DNA from: RUG11198 sp964600615 | GTDB taxonomy: Bacteria; Bacillota_I; Bacilli_A; RF39; UBA660 | Direction of reading: 5' to 3' | DNA: 33,667 bases | NCBI GenBank assembly: GCA_964600615.1 | Contig: CAZRJK010000014.1 | Span: 1 to 33,667 of the forward strand | Part shown: piece after piece, positions 17,740-26,030 of the stretch | Layout of the letters: every line of letters begins with the position of its first letter | How positions within the stretch are numbered: the stretch's first letter is position 1 | The notes under the pieces: generated by a model | The model's input: the letters and a program-made list of their open reading frames with translations, nothing else | The model's database searches: none | Told to the model about the DNA's origin: nothing | Position numbers and translations under genes: made by a program

Positions 17740-19920
17740 TTATTTTTTACCACTTCTCGATTTAACCCCAGCAGCAGCATCATTAGCTTGTGAACCAGGA
17801 AAATCAGGTCTAGAATTAACATATGATCTTGTAGAATTAGCTAAATTGCTAGCATCTCCGATTTGACTACTATTTTTAATCTTACCAACTCGAACATAAG
17901 TACCCTTTGAAGGATCATAAAGTTCAACATTATGTGAAGTACTATAAGCATCAGCTTGAGCAACAACAGTTCTAATTGATTCAGCCCACCTTCTGTCATC
18001 ATCATCAGATGCAATATTGACAGTATGTTCAACTTGTTGAGTAACATAATTACCATTTTCGTCAGTTTTAAATTTATATTTACCAGTACCAACCTTTTTC
18101 TTTATTTTCATAGGTTTGCCATCTGCACCAAGAATCTTTGAATCAACTTCAATCTCTTCCATTATTTCCTCAGACATAATTTCTTCAGTAGTATATCTTC
18201 CATCTCCACCAGTAGCTAACGCTTCGGCAGCTTTTCTTGCAGCCCTATAATTAGAACTCATAAGTTGCTGTCTAGTAGAGAAATTAGAAGATGTTTCATT
18301 ATCAAATTGTGTCATTTCTTCAGCAGCATTCTTTAAGTATTGTACTTCTTTTATTTCATCAGCAGCAGCATGCATATCACTCTTAAATTTATCCATTTGA
18401 TCAGCATTTGCTAAAACCCTCTGATAATACTGCCCTTTAGTTTCACCAAAAAATTCACTAACTTTAGAACCTAAAACTCCCCTTGCAGAACCACCACTAG
18501 CAATTAACTCTTCATATTTAACATCAGCCTCATGCTGAGCTTTAAATCCCGCTGGAATATTTTTCAAAAAATTACCTTTATTTTGGAAGCCATGTCCTAT
18601 TCCTCTAAACAAACCTCCACCAGCACCTGATAAACCAGCAAGAAATGCATTTTTCCCTAATTTTTTAGCCATTATAGCTCTATCAACGCCACCAGCAATA
18701 GCATTTACGCCACCACCAACAGCAATACCAGCAGCAGTACCAGCAGCTCTACCTACCATACCAATACCAGCATAATCTTTAGCATCTATTCCAAAGCCAA
18801 TTCCACTAGAAAGATTTGCAGGTAATAATTGTTTAATTAAATCAGGAGCTTTCTTAGCAAAAGAAAGTAAAGCCATAATCATAAATACCTTAATCCAAAA
18901 CTTTGTCCATCCCAAAGGAACAGCACCAGGAGCAGAAGTCCAAAAAGCACTTGAATTAGCTTGATCTAAAATTAATCCTGATAATAAAACAACAAAATCT
19001 ATAATAGCCACCCTTATAAATACATCAATATAAGTAGAAAAGTATAATTTTAACCATTTAGTAAAAGTATTCTCTTGACTAGGAGATAAATAACAAATTA
19101 TAGCAGCAGGTGAAATAATTTGTAAAATAGCTAATTGTATAACTCTTATACCAACAGAAACACAATAAATAAATAACATCCAAGCCACAAAAATACCAAC
19201 AGGTAAAGATAAATAGTTAAAATCAATATAAAACTTTGTTGGATTTTTACCATTTTCACCTTCAGATTTTTTATATCTTGCATTTAAGCACTCATAACCT
19301 AAATCAAAAGACGCAGTTGTCGCAACAACCGAAGGTAATTGAGCAGCAAAATCATAACAAGTTTCATAATCATAATCATCTAAATTAGTTAAAGTATCAC
19401 CATCTTGAACATCATCTGTTATTTGATAAAACTGAGCCATAAAATTAGCACTAATAGCTCTACCAAAACTCTTGCTCTTAATCTCATAAGGAAGCAAAAG
19501 TTTCTCAATAACAGATCCTTTATCATCATCACTTGCTAATAAAATATTTTGAAAATTAAACATTAAATCAAAAATATATCTTGAAGTTCCCAATAGAACT
19601 ATAACAATAAGAAACTTTTTAATTATATTTAAAGGTCCCTTATCCTTATCATTAAGTTTATCAGGATCCAATATTATTTGAATAAAATCAAAAGATATAT
19701 AAAAGAACATAATTAATCCAAGAATAAAACCAATCCTAACCGATAATTCATTAAAAATATCATTTTCAATTATTCTAGCGCCACACATCCATCTAAAAAC
19801 ATCATATAAATCTATAATAAGCTTATAAATAAGTTCATCTAAAGTATAAATAATATTTCTAAAAACACCTAATGCAGCAGTCTTTATATCAATATCAACA
19901 GCAAAAAAGATTAAATTCAT
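17740..19920 (-). CDS. VirB6/TrbL-like polytopic channel protein
   Basis: 726 aa. Likely membrane spans lie near 62-84, 102-120, 238-262, 264-284, 300-320 and 340-356, with a sizeable loop (130-235) between the second and third. The motif FAKKAPDLIKQLLP (354-367) recurs in Gram-positive VirB6-like proteins. A Gly/Ala-rich segment follows (375-450), then a charged soluble region to the C-terminus. It would form the membrane channel of the secretion apparatus. AGGGGTG precedes the start, and the gap from the VirB2-like gene is 10 bp. Confidence 0.85.
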   Translation of the reverse strand: MNLIFFAVDIDIKTAALGVFRNIIYTLDELIYKLIIDLYDVFRWMCGARIIENDIFNELSVRIGFILGLIMFFYISFDFIQIILDPDKLNDKDKGPLNIIKKFLIVIVLLGTSRYIFDLMFNFQNILLASDDDKGSVIEKLLLPYEIKSKSFGRAISANFMAQFYQITDDVQDGDTLTNLDDYDYETCYDFAAQLPSVVATTASFDLGYECLNARYKKSEGENGKNPTKFYIDFNYLSLPVGIFVAWMLFIYCVSVGIRVIQLAILQIISPAAIICYLSPSQENTFTKWLKLYFSTYIDVFIRVAIIDFVVLLSGLILDQANSSAFWTSAPGAVPLGWTKFWIKVFMIMALLSFAKKAPDLIKQLLPANLSSGIGFGIDAKDYAGIGMVGRAAGTAAGIAVGGGVNAIAGGVDRAIMAKKLGKNAFLAGLSGAGGGLFRGIGHGFQNKGNFLKNIPAGFKAQHEADVKYEELIASGGSARGVLGSKVSEFFGETKGQYYQRVLANADQMDKFKSDMHAAADEIKEVQYLKNAAEEMTQFDNETSSNFSTRQQLMSSNYRAARKAAEALATGGDGRYTTEEIMSEEIMEEIEVDSKILGADGKPMKIKKKVGTGKYKFKTDENGNYVTQQVEHTVNIASDDDDRRWAESIRTVVAQADAYSTSHNVELYDPSKGTYVRVGKIKNSSQIGDASNLANSTRSYVNSRPDFPGSQANDAAAGVKSRSGKK

Positions 19921-19930
19921 AATTTCACCC

Positions 19931-21139
19931 CTAATCTAAAACACCACATACAGTATTATCAACAACAGGCCAAATTCCATGTGCAACATTTAATATTAAC
20001 TTCAATAAAGAAGGAATTAAAAATATAACTACACCTATAATAAGTCGTGTAATAAATTTCTTTTGAGCAGTCTTCATTTTTTCCTCATCACCAGCAAAAA
20101 TAGCAGACCCAAAATCAATAATACCAAAAACATTTAAAAGAATAGGAATTAATATTCTAGAAACATTAATAATGTTTTTTATTATATTTTGTAATTTTTC
20201 ACCTAATAATTCTCCGCAATTAGAATACTTTTTAATTACCTTATCTACTATAACATCTTCAACTTCCATACCACCAATTGTCTTAATACGAGTAACTACA
20301 TGCAAATCAACTGCTTTTCCATTAATCATATACTTATGATCGTTATATGAAGTATAAGCAATTCCAATAAATTTTTCTGTGCTAGCAGCACCAGCATTAC
20401 CAGCTCCTAAAAAATAAGTACAACCGTTTTTGGAAAACCAATCAGCTAAACCTGTCTCTACTTCCATTTTAGTCCCTTCAGGACTTTGAGCCCATATCTC
20501 AAATTGATCAGGAGCTCCAACAACATAGTGAACTTCAACCTTAAAACAATCAGTTCCACTAGCACTACCATTAGCTGAACCCGCATATAAACAATAGCCT
20601 TCCTTTGCTTTTACCAATTCTTCATGAGTTCCTTTTGGTGCTTCAATCCAATCGGTAGTATTAGCGCAAGCATTAGACGAAACAACTTCACCGTCTGACC
20701 CTTCTTCAACTCTAACCTGATATCTAACATGATCATCACCAGAAACAGTATCAGAATTTGAAAACAAAAGATAGGTATCACCATCATCATCACCCACCGT
20801 TTCGCCAAAATGCAAATATTTTGGACAAACTCTCCATTTATTACCACTAACAAACGTATCACTACTTGTAGGTCTTTCAAGAATTAATCTTGGTGCAGAA
20901 CCAACAGCATCTATCCATTCGCTAGAATTAGGATCTGTTATAAATTTATTAGCATAATGAAACATATTTTCATTTTCACCTATTTTTATCATAATACTCA
21001 AGCCTTCACGATTTGCTTCATTACTTCCAATTTGATCATGAGTAGCATTATAAATACAACTCTCAGCCGCTTTAACATTTAAAGATAAAGTCATAAATAA
21101 TATAATAAATATAGCAAAATATTTAACGTTTTTTACCAT
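19931..21139 (-). CDS. VirB2-like membrane protein with large Cys-containing ectodomain
   Basis: 402 aa. Signal peptide 1-24 (cleaved near VKAAE), then about 280 residues predicted outside the cell with at least six cysteines. The last 95 residues have two hydrophobic helices (about 325-348 and 364-388) separated by a charged loop GDEEKMKTAQKKF. That C-terminal hairpin has the topology and loop of VirB2/TrbC-type subunits, which are normally only about 100 aa. Here it is fused behind a long ectodomain. It is the first gene after its own promoter and precedes VirB6. Whether it forms a pilus cannot be inferred. Confidence 0.7.
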   Translation of the reverse strand: MVKNVKYFAIFIILFMTLSLNVKAAESCIYNATHDQIGSNEANREGLSIMIKIGENENMFHYANKFITDPNSSEWIDAVGSAPRLILERPTSSDTFVSGNKWRVCPKYLHFGETVGDDDGDTYLLFSNSDTVSGDDHVRYQVRVEEGSDGEVVSSNACANTTDWIEAPKGTHEELVKAKEGYCLYAGSANGSASGTDCFKVEVHYVVGAPDQFEIWAQSPEGTKMEVETGLADWFSKNGCTYFLGAGNAGAASTEKFIGIAYTSYNDHKYMINGKAVDLHVVTRIKTIGGMEVEDVIVDKVIKKYSNCGELLGEKLQNIIKNIINVSRILIPILLNVFGIIDFGSAIFAGDEEKMKTAQKKFITRLIIGVVIFLIPSLLKLILNVAHGIWPVVDNTVCGVLD

Positions 21140-21166
21140 AACAAAAACACCTCAAATCATAAATTA

Positions 21167-21175
21167 ATTATAACA
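21167..21175 (-). promoter_or_regulatory. Extended -10 promoter before the VirB2-like gene
   Basis: Minus strand TGTTATAAT, 28 nt before the ATG at 21139. Identical to the polC extended -10. It would give the T4SS core genes their own transcript behind the terminator at 21194-21216. Confidence 0.55.
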
Positions 21176-21193
21176 TACTAATTAACAAAAAAA

Positions 21194-21216
21194 AAGAAAA
21201 AAATAATTTTTTCTTA
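21194..21216 (-). terminator. Terminator after the 619-aa gene
   Basis: AT-rich hairpin on the minus strand, AAGAAAAAA paired with a TTTTTTTCTT arm, running into further T. It starts ten bases after the TAG stop. The stem is mostly A-T, so termination may be partial. Confidence 0.5.
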
Positions 21217-21225
21217 ACTTTTACA

Positions 21226-23085
21226 CTAAAAAACAAAAAACAATAAAGTAAGTAATAATACAATTATACTAACAAGTAATCCAAAACTTACATTACCTTC
21301 ATTACCACTTTCAGGAGTAAGAGTTCTAGCCCTAGCTACACCTCTTTCTCTATCCATAGCAGCTTCTCTTCCCTTCTGCTTCATTTGATTTTCAAAAAAA
21401 TTCACAGCAATTAATAACTCTCTATTAGTTATAGTATTTACAGGTACACTTCTTTCATTAAGTACCACTTCACCAACTACAGGAGCATTTCCATCAGCAT
21501 ATACTCCTGCTTGTTCTAAGTCTTGTACCCTAGTTTGAACATTTGCAACAATAACACTAGTATCAGAATCTCTAACTTGTCCATCCATAGTCTCTGTATT
21601 GGCTTCTTCATCTCTTTCTTCTATTCTATTACCTTTTCTTCTATTTATTTCACTATCAATTGCTTCTAAGAATTTTCCAGATCCCTTATATTTTCTAATT
21701 TCTTCAGCAACTTTCAAATCATTTTCATCCATTTGTCTACTAAGATAAGTAGTTTCCCCTTCAAGAGCAGCTTTAACAAAATTAATCCTTAATTTATCAT
21801 ATTCTTTAAGCTGATTAGGATTACTTTTATCAAAATTAGAATATTTTAAAGCTGTAGATTGTTCTGCTAATAACAATAATCTACCAACCAAATAATTTTT
21901 TCTCTTTTCTTCTAATTCTACATCACTTAATTTTGAAAAATCTTGTTCTTCAACCCTTTTATCTATTTCTTGATTAATAGCTTCTAAATGAGATCCTTCC
22001 CCTTTAAAGTTTCTCATTTCTTCAGCAAGATTTATATCATTTTCATCCATCTCTCCACCAAGATAACTAGTTTTCCCTTCAAGAACAGCATCAACAAAAC
22101 TTTTTCTTAAATCCTCATATTCTTTATATGCAGCTGATTTATTATTTGCAAATTGAGATATTGTATCATCTAAACCCTTTTTCATTTTATCCCATTTTTC
22201 CCAAGCAGCCTTTACTGCTGTTGCTTGATCAGCGAATCTTAATAATTGACTTCTTAACAGTTTATCTCTTTTATGATCCAACTTTTCAACACTGTCATTT
22301 GAAAAAACATATTCATCGTTTTTAGCTTTTTGAGTATCATTACTTGCTTGAGCCTGTCCAGTTGCTGCAGTTGCCCTTCTTTCTTTCTCTTCATCAGCCC
22401 TCCTAGAATTAATAACAAAATCCTCTAAAGTAACAATTACTTCCCCTTCATCACTAATTTTTTTATCAGATCTATACCCTAAAGCAGCAACTTCATCATG
22501 TAGTTCCTCACGCATAGAACCTAATTTTTTCCCTCTTTCCTTATATTTTTCTAATTCAGCTAAAACTGCATTAACCTTTTTTCTCCTAAAATTAATGACA
22601 TACTCTCCAGAATTTCCTGCTTTCATTAATTCCTTCACAAGTCTATCTCTTTTTCTAGAAATTCTTTTAATACGAACCTCATTCCTTTTAATTTCTTTTT
22701 TCAACCTAGACAAGTCTGACTTTTTTTCCTTATAAGAAACTGCAAACCCCTTTTTTTCATCTTTAGTAGCCTCTCTTTCTAAATCTTGAGCTGCATTCAT
22801 CGCATTTATTTCAGACATCATCGCTTTCTTTTCATCATCTGTTAAACCTTTATAATAACCTTTTAGTTTTTTCTCATCAAAAAATTTATATACAAACTTC
22901 CTATCTTCACTTTTCATTGCATCTAAAAAACTTTTAGTATCACTAATAGGCATACGAGAAAATAAACTTCTTTTTTCAGCAGTACTTAACTTATCCCATA
23001 ATGCTTGTTTCTCTTCAAAACTACTAATTCCTCTAAAATAAGCTGCTTTATCTTTAGTACTTTGATATTCTTCATAACTAGCCAT
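21226..23085 (-). CDS. Tail-anchored coiled-coil protein with internal duplication
   Basis: 619 aa with a strong AGGAGG site. It is hydrophilic and Lys/Glu/Arg-rich, probably helical and coiled-coil over about 100-230. It ends in a single hydrophobic segment (about 598-619), with no signal peptide: a cytosolic protein anchored by its tail. Residues about 269-378 and 391-484 are two copies of one module. Each has a KRDKLL/KRKNYL start, a FVDAVLEGKTSYL/FVKAALEGETTYL core, then QMDEND-type and LEAI-EI endings. I do not recognise the family. It is cotranscribed with the two DUF1292 genes (2-bp gap) and lies next to the T4SS core. Confidence 0.82.
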   Translation of the reverse strand: MASYEEYQSTKDKAAYFRGISSFEEKQALWDKLSTAEKRSLFSRMPISDTKSFLDAMKSEDRKFVYKFFDEKKLKGYYKGLTDDEKKAMMSEINAMNAAQDLEREATKDEKKGFAVSYKEKKSDLSRLKKEIKRNEVRIKRISRKRDRLVKELMKAGNSGEYVINFRRKKVNAVLAELEKYKERGKKLGSMREELHDEVAALGYRSDKKISDEGEVIVTLEDFVINSRRADEEKERRATAATGQAQASNDTQKAKNDEYVFSNDSVEKLDHKRDKLLRSQLLRFADQATAVKAAWEKWDKMKKGLDDTISQFANNKSAAYKEYEDLRKSFVDAVLEGKTSYLGGEMDENDINLAEEMRNFKGEGSHLEAINQEIDKRVEEQDFSKLSDVELEEKRKNYLVGRLLLLAEQSTALKYSNFDKSNPNQLKEYDKLRINFVKAALEGETTYLSRQMDENDLKVAEEIRKYKGSGKFLEAIDSEINRRKGNRIEERDEEANTETMDGQVRDSDTSVIVANVQTRVQDLEQAGVYADGNAPVVGEVVLNERSVPVNTITNRELLIAVNFFENQMKQKGREAAMDRERGVARARTLTPESGNEGNVSFGLLVSIIVLLLTLLFFVF

Positions 23086-23087
23086 AT

Positions 23088-23348
23088 TTATTCCTCCTCT
23101 ACACTATTAAACATTTCTTCAATAACAGAAAAGACTTTTTCTCTTTCAACTTCATCATCAATAGAAGTTATATCTTCATTATCACCATTTTTAACTATCT
23201 TAGCCACGTATATAGCATCTTCTTCCTCATTAACAGATAATGAATAAACAAGATACTCATGTCCTTCCATCTCTATTACATTCAGTATCCTCGCTTCTCT
23301 TTCCATCCCATTTTCATCATGCATTACAAATATTTCTTCATTATCCAT
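23088..23348 (-). CDS. DUF1292-family protein
   Basis: 86 aa, acidic. The pattern IFVMHDENGMEREARILNVIEMEGHEYLVYSL, then a short second half ending in EEREKVF-like helix, is that of DUF1292 proteins, small cytosolic proteins common in Bacillota (YrzB relatives) with no known function. It overlaps its paralogue upstream by eight bases and is followed by the 619-aa gene, so the three form one translational unit. The start has an AGGGAGAG site. Confidence 0.8.
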   Translation of the reverse strand: MDNEEIFVMHDENGMEREARILNVIEMEGHEYLVYSLSVNEEEDAIYVAKIVKNGDNEDITSIDDEVEREKVFSVIEEMFNSVEEE

Positions 23349-23592
23349 TTACATCTCTCCCTTTCACAGCGTCTAAAATAGTATTAACTACTTTACTAAC
23401 TAACTTTCTTTCTTCCTCTGATTCAATTTCAATTAAATTATCATTAACTATTTTATTGCAATAAACAGTATTCACATCTTTAGCATTATCAACAGCAAAA
23501 ACACAATAATTATCACCTAAAATACTAAAATTAGATATCACATAAGCATTATATTTTACATTATTAATAACAGCAGTAAATTTATTCTTCAT
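23341..23592 (-). CDS. DUF1292-like paralogue
   Basis: 83 aa from the ATG at 23592 (GGAGG site 11 nt upstream). It shares the layout of the adjacent DUF1292 protein: FTAVINNVKYNAYVISNF, then DNYCVFAVDN, then IESEEERKLVSKVVNTIL, matching DEVEREKVFSVIEEMF in the neighbour. Probably a tandem duplicate that has diverged. It is the first gene of the cluster, immediately behind the extended -10 at 23619-23627. Confidence 0.72.
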   Translation of the reverse strand: MKNKFTAVINNVKYNAYVISNFSILGDNYCVFAVDNAKDVNTVYCNKIVNDNLIEIESEEERKLVSKVVNTILDAVKGRDVNG

Positions 23593-23618
23593 CAATATAC
23601 TGCCTCCATTCTAAAAGA

Positions 23619-23627
23619 ATTATATCA
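23619..23627 (-). promoter_or_regulatory. Extended -10 promoter for DUF1292/619-aa/T4SS cluster
   Basis: Minus strand TGATATAAT, 27 nt before the first DUF1292 gene and just behind the sufU terminator. Only T-runs occupy the -35 position. Confidence 0.55.
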
Positions 23628-23642
23628 TACAATAAAAAAAAA

Positions 23643-23670
23643 AGATAGTAATTATTTTAAATTACTATCT
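23643..23670 (-). terminator. suf operon terminator
   Basis: Eleven-pair stem AGATAGTAATT/AATTACTATCT with a six-base loop, followed on the minus strand by about ten T. It overlaps the 3' end and stop codon of sufU. Confidence 0.88.
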
Positions 23671-24092
23671 CTATATTTTACTAACACATCATATATACCA
23701 TCATAACTTAGAGTAGCACACTTAATTCTAGCAGGTTGTTTAGATATATCATCATACACTATACTCTCTCCAATAATATTTTTATCATACTCTTTTTCAT
23801 CAATCATACTCTTATAATTATTAATAATATCAATAGCTTCATCAACAGTTTTTCCCTTTATCAAATTAATAAGTATATTAGTACTACTAGTACTAATAAC
23901 ACAAGCTTCACCCTCAAAACTAACGTCTTCTATAACATCATTATTAATCTTAATATATAAATCTAAATTATCAATACAAGTATTAATCCTTGTATTAGTC
24001 TTAATATAACTACCATCATTATCATGTCTTATTCTATTAGATTTATCTTGATAATTATCTAATATTATACTTCTTTTAAGCTCTTTATCCAT
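23652..24092 (-). CDS. sufU: Iron-sulfur cluster assembly protein SufU
   Basis: 146 aa, typical length. SufU takes persulfide sulfur from SufS and passes it to the SufBCD scaffold; in Bacillus it binds zinc. The conserved ligands are present: Cys39 and Asp41 (TCID, where most homologues have CGD), Cys64 (GEACVIS) and Cys125 (RIKCATLSYD). Last gene of the suf operon, 11 bp after sufS, with an AGGAG site. Confidence 0.93.
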   Translation of the reverse strand: MDKELKRSIILDNYQDKSNRIRHDNDGSYIKTNTRINTCIDNLDLYIKINNDVIEDVSFEGEACVISTSSTNILINLIKGKTVDEAIDIINNYKSMIDEKEYDKNIIGESIVYDDISKQPARIKCATLSYDGIYDVLVKYRDSNLK

Positions 24093-24103
24093 AATATCTC
24101 CTA

Positions 24104-25300
24104 TTACAATATTTCCTTATATAAATTAGCACTATTCCTTAATACCTCTATTAATTTATCTACTTCTTCTTTAGTATTATAAAAAGATAAACTTACCCTA
24201 CAAGTATTATTTATATTAAAAACATTATTTAATATCTTAGCACAATGATTACCTGCTCTAACACAAATATTATATTTATCCAAATACATAGCTGTATCTT
24301 GACTAAATACATTTTTTATATTAAATGCAACTATATTACCAATCGTATTCTTATTATATATAACTATATTATCTAATTTTTCTAATTTACTAACAAAATA
24401 CTCTCTAAGTTCATGCTCATATTTAACAATATTTTTAAGACCAATCTTATTTAAATAATCAATAGCACTACCCATACCGATTATACCTGCTATATCTTGA
24501 GTACCAGCTTCAAATCTAACAGGTACTTCCCTAAGTTCCATATAGCCATCAGGTAAAAACATTGCATTCATACCTCCACCATAATTAATAGGCACCATCT
24601 CATCAAGTAAATTATACTTTCCATATAAAAAACCAATTCCTGTAGGCCCATACATTTTATGAGCACTAACCGCAAGAAAATCTATATCATCTACTTGCAT
24701 ATTCATCTTTATATGTCCTGCACTCTGAGCCCCATCAACTACTACTAATATATCATTATCATGAGCTAACCTACATATATCCCTAATAGGTCTAATATCT
24801 CCAACAACATTAGTAACATAGGCTAAAGATATAACTTTAGTTTTATCAGTAATAACACTCTTAATATTATCTATATTAACTTCATTATTATCATCTAAAG
24901 GAATATATTTAACCTTGATATTCATACTCTTTTCTAATACAAACCAAGGAAGAATATTACTAGCATGCTCACTTTCAGTAATTAATACTTCATCACCAGC
25001 TTTTAATTTATATTTAAAATAACCAAATACTACTCTATTAATAGAATCTGTGCTACCACTAGTAAAAACAATCTCATTAACATCATTTGCATTAATAAAA
25101 TTTTTAATTTTCTCCCTAACACCTTCATACATAATATTTACTTTCTGACTAATCTTATAATCACCTCTATGAGCATTAGCCGAATAATTACTATAATAAT
25201 CTACAATACTATCTATAACACACTTAGGTTTCAAAGTAGTAGCCCCATTATCAAAATATATAATATCTTTATTTAACATAGGAAAATCTTCTCTATTCAT
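24104..25300 (-). CDS. sufS: Cysteine desulfurase SufS
   Basis: 398 aa, PLP enzyme releasing sulfur from cysteine for Fe-S cluster synthesis. PLP Lys215 lies in SAHKMYGPTG, HASN near 112 stacks on the cofactor and VVDGAQSAGH near 187-196 holds the PLP aspartate. The persulfide-forming Cys353 is in RAGNHCAK. The motif RAGxHCA and the adjacent sufU identify the SufS (group II) type. The ribosome site AGGAGGTG gives a clear start. Confidence 0.96.
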   Translation of the reverse strand: MNREDFPMLNKDIIYFDNGATTLKPKCVIDSIVDYYSNYSANAHRGDYKISQKVNIMYEGVREKIKNFINANDVNEIVFTSGSTDSINRVVFGYFKYKLKAGDEVLITESEHASNILPWFVLEKSMNIKVKYIPLDDNNEVNIDNIKSVITDKTKVISLAYVTNVVGDIRPIRDICRLAHDNDILVVVDGAQSAGHIKMNMQVDDIDFLAVSAHKMYGPTGIGFLYGKYNLLDEMVPINYGGGMNAMFLPDGYMELREVPVRFEAGTQDIAGIIGMGSAIDYLNKIGLKNIVKYEHELREYFVSKLEKLDNIVIYNKNTIGNIVAFNIKNVFSQDTAMYLDKYNICVRAGNHCAKILNNVFNINNTCRVSLSFYNTKEEVDKLIEVLRNSANLYKEIL

Positions 25301-25310
25301 AATTCACCTC

Positions 25311-26030
25311 CTATTTACAATTATTATCTATAATATCTATAATCTCTTTAATCCTTTCATCATCTAATTCTAAATTAGATAAAATAAATCCCTTTATAAG
25401 TAAAGATATAGTACTCTTATAATCAACACCTCTACTCATAACATAGAATATCTCTTCATCACTAAATCTGCCAATAACAGAACCATGTCTAGCAGTAACA
25501 TCCTCTTCATCAATATACATATTAGGACTTATCTTGGCCTTTACATCACCAAAACACATTATCTTACTAGTCTGATCCATTACACAAGAAACATTCCCCT
25601 TATTAAGAATACTATCTATATCAAACACTATTTCACTACCATCATTACCTATACACTTATTACTAATATAACTACTAACATTACTATTATTATGAAATAC
25701 TCTCATTTTATAATTATTAACATCATTAGAAATACAAGAAAAATTATATTTAATACTAGAATATTTACCATTCAAATATATATTTTCTTCCAAATTACAA
25801 ATATCATTAAAAGAAAATCTATTAATAATAAGTTTACTATTATAACCCAAAGAATAATTAATCTTCCCACTAATATTTATACTATTACTATGAATAAAAA
25901 CTTTAGCAGAAATTTCATCACTAACACTAATAACTAACTTAATATCATTACCGTTTGCAAAAGAAATATCATAATCCCCATTACTATCTATAATAATATC
26001 TTTATTACTATCTATAACTATCTTATTCAT
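25311..26030 (-). CDS. Short SufB/SufD-family scaffold protein
   Basis: 239 aa from the ATG at 26030 (AAGGA site eight bases upstream), about half the length of usual SufB or SufD (roughly 420-470). The C-terminal core is well kept: PNMYIDEEDVTARHGSVIGRF, then FYVMSRGVDYKSTISLLIKGF, the part that contacts SufC, with the conserved His in ARHG. The N-terminal third of normal family members is missing. The start overlaps sufC by eight bases. SufD is the likely equivalent by position (sufCDSU order), but no sufB follows, so this may be the only scaffold subunit, or sufB is elsewhere. Confidence 0.85.
   Translation of the reverse strand: MNKIVIDSNKDIIIDSNGDYDISFANGNDIKLVISVSDEISAKVFIHSNSINISGKINYSLGYNSKLIINRFSFNDICNLEENIYLNGKYSSIKYNFSCISNDVNNYKMRVFHNNSNVSSYISNKCIGNDGSEIVFDIDSILNKGNVSCVMDQTSKIMCFGDVKAKISPNMYIDEEDVTARHGSVIGRFSDEEIFYVMSRGVDYKSTISLLIKGFILSNLELDDERIKEIIDIIDNNCK

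Noticed and set aside
12928..23592. Complete integrative conjugative element
   Set aside because: No relaxase, VirD4, integrase, origin of transfer or flanking direct repeats could be found; the serine recombinase at 29745 is enclosed by its own att repeats more than 5 kb away.
25485..25937. Plus-strand frame of 150 codons inside the SufB/D-like gene
   Set aside because: Antisense to a recognised gene, Ile/Thr/Asn low complexity, no family resemblance.
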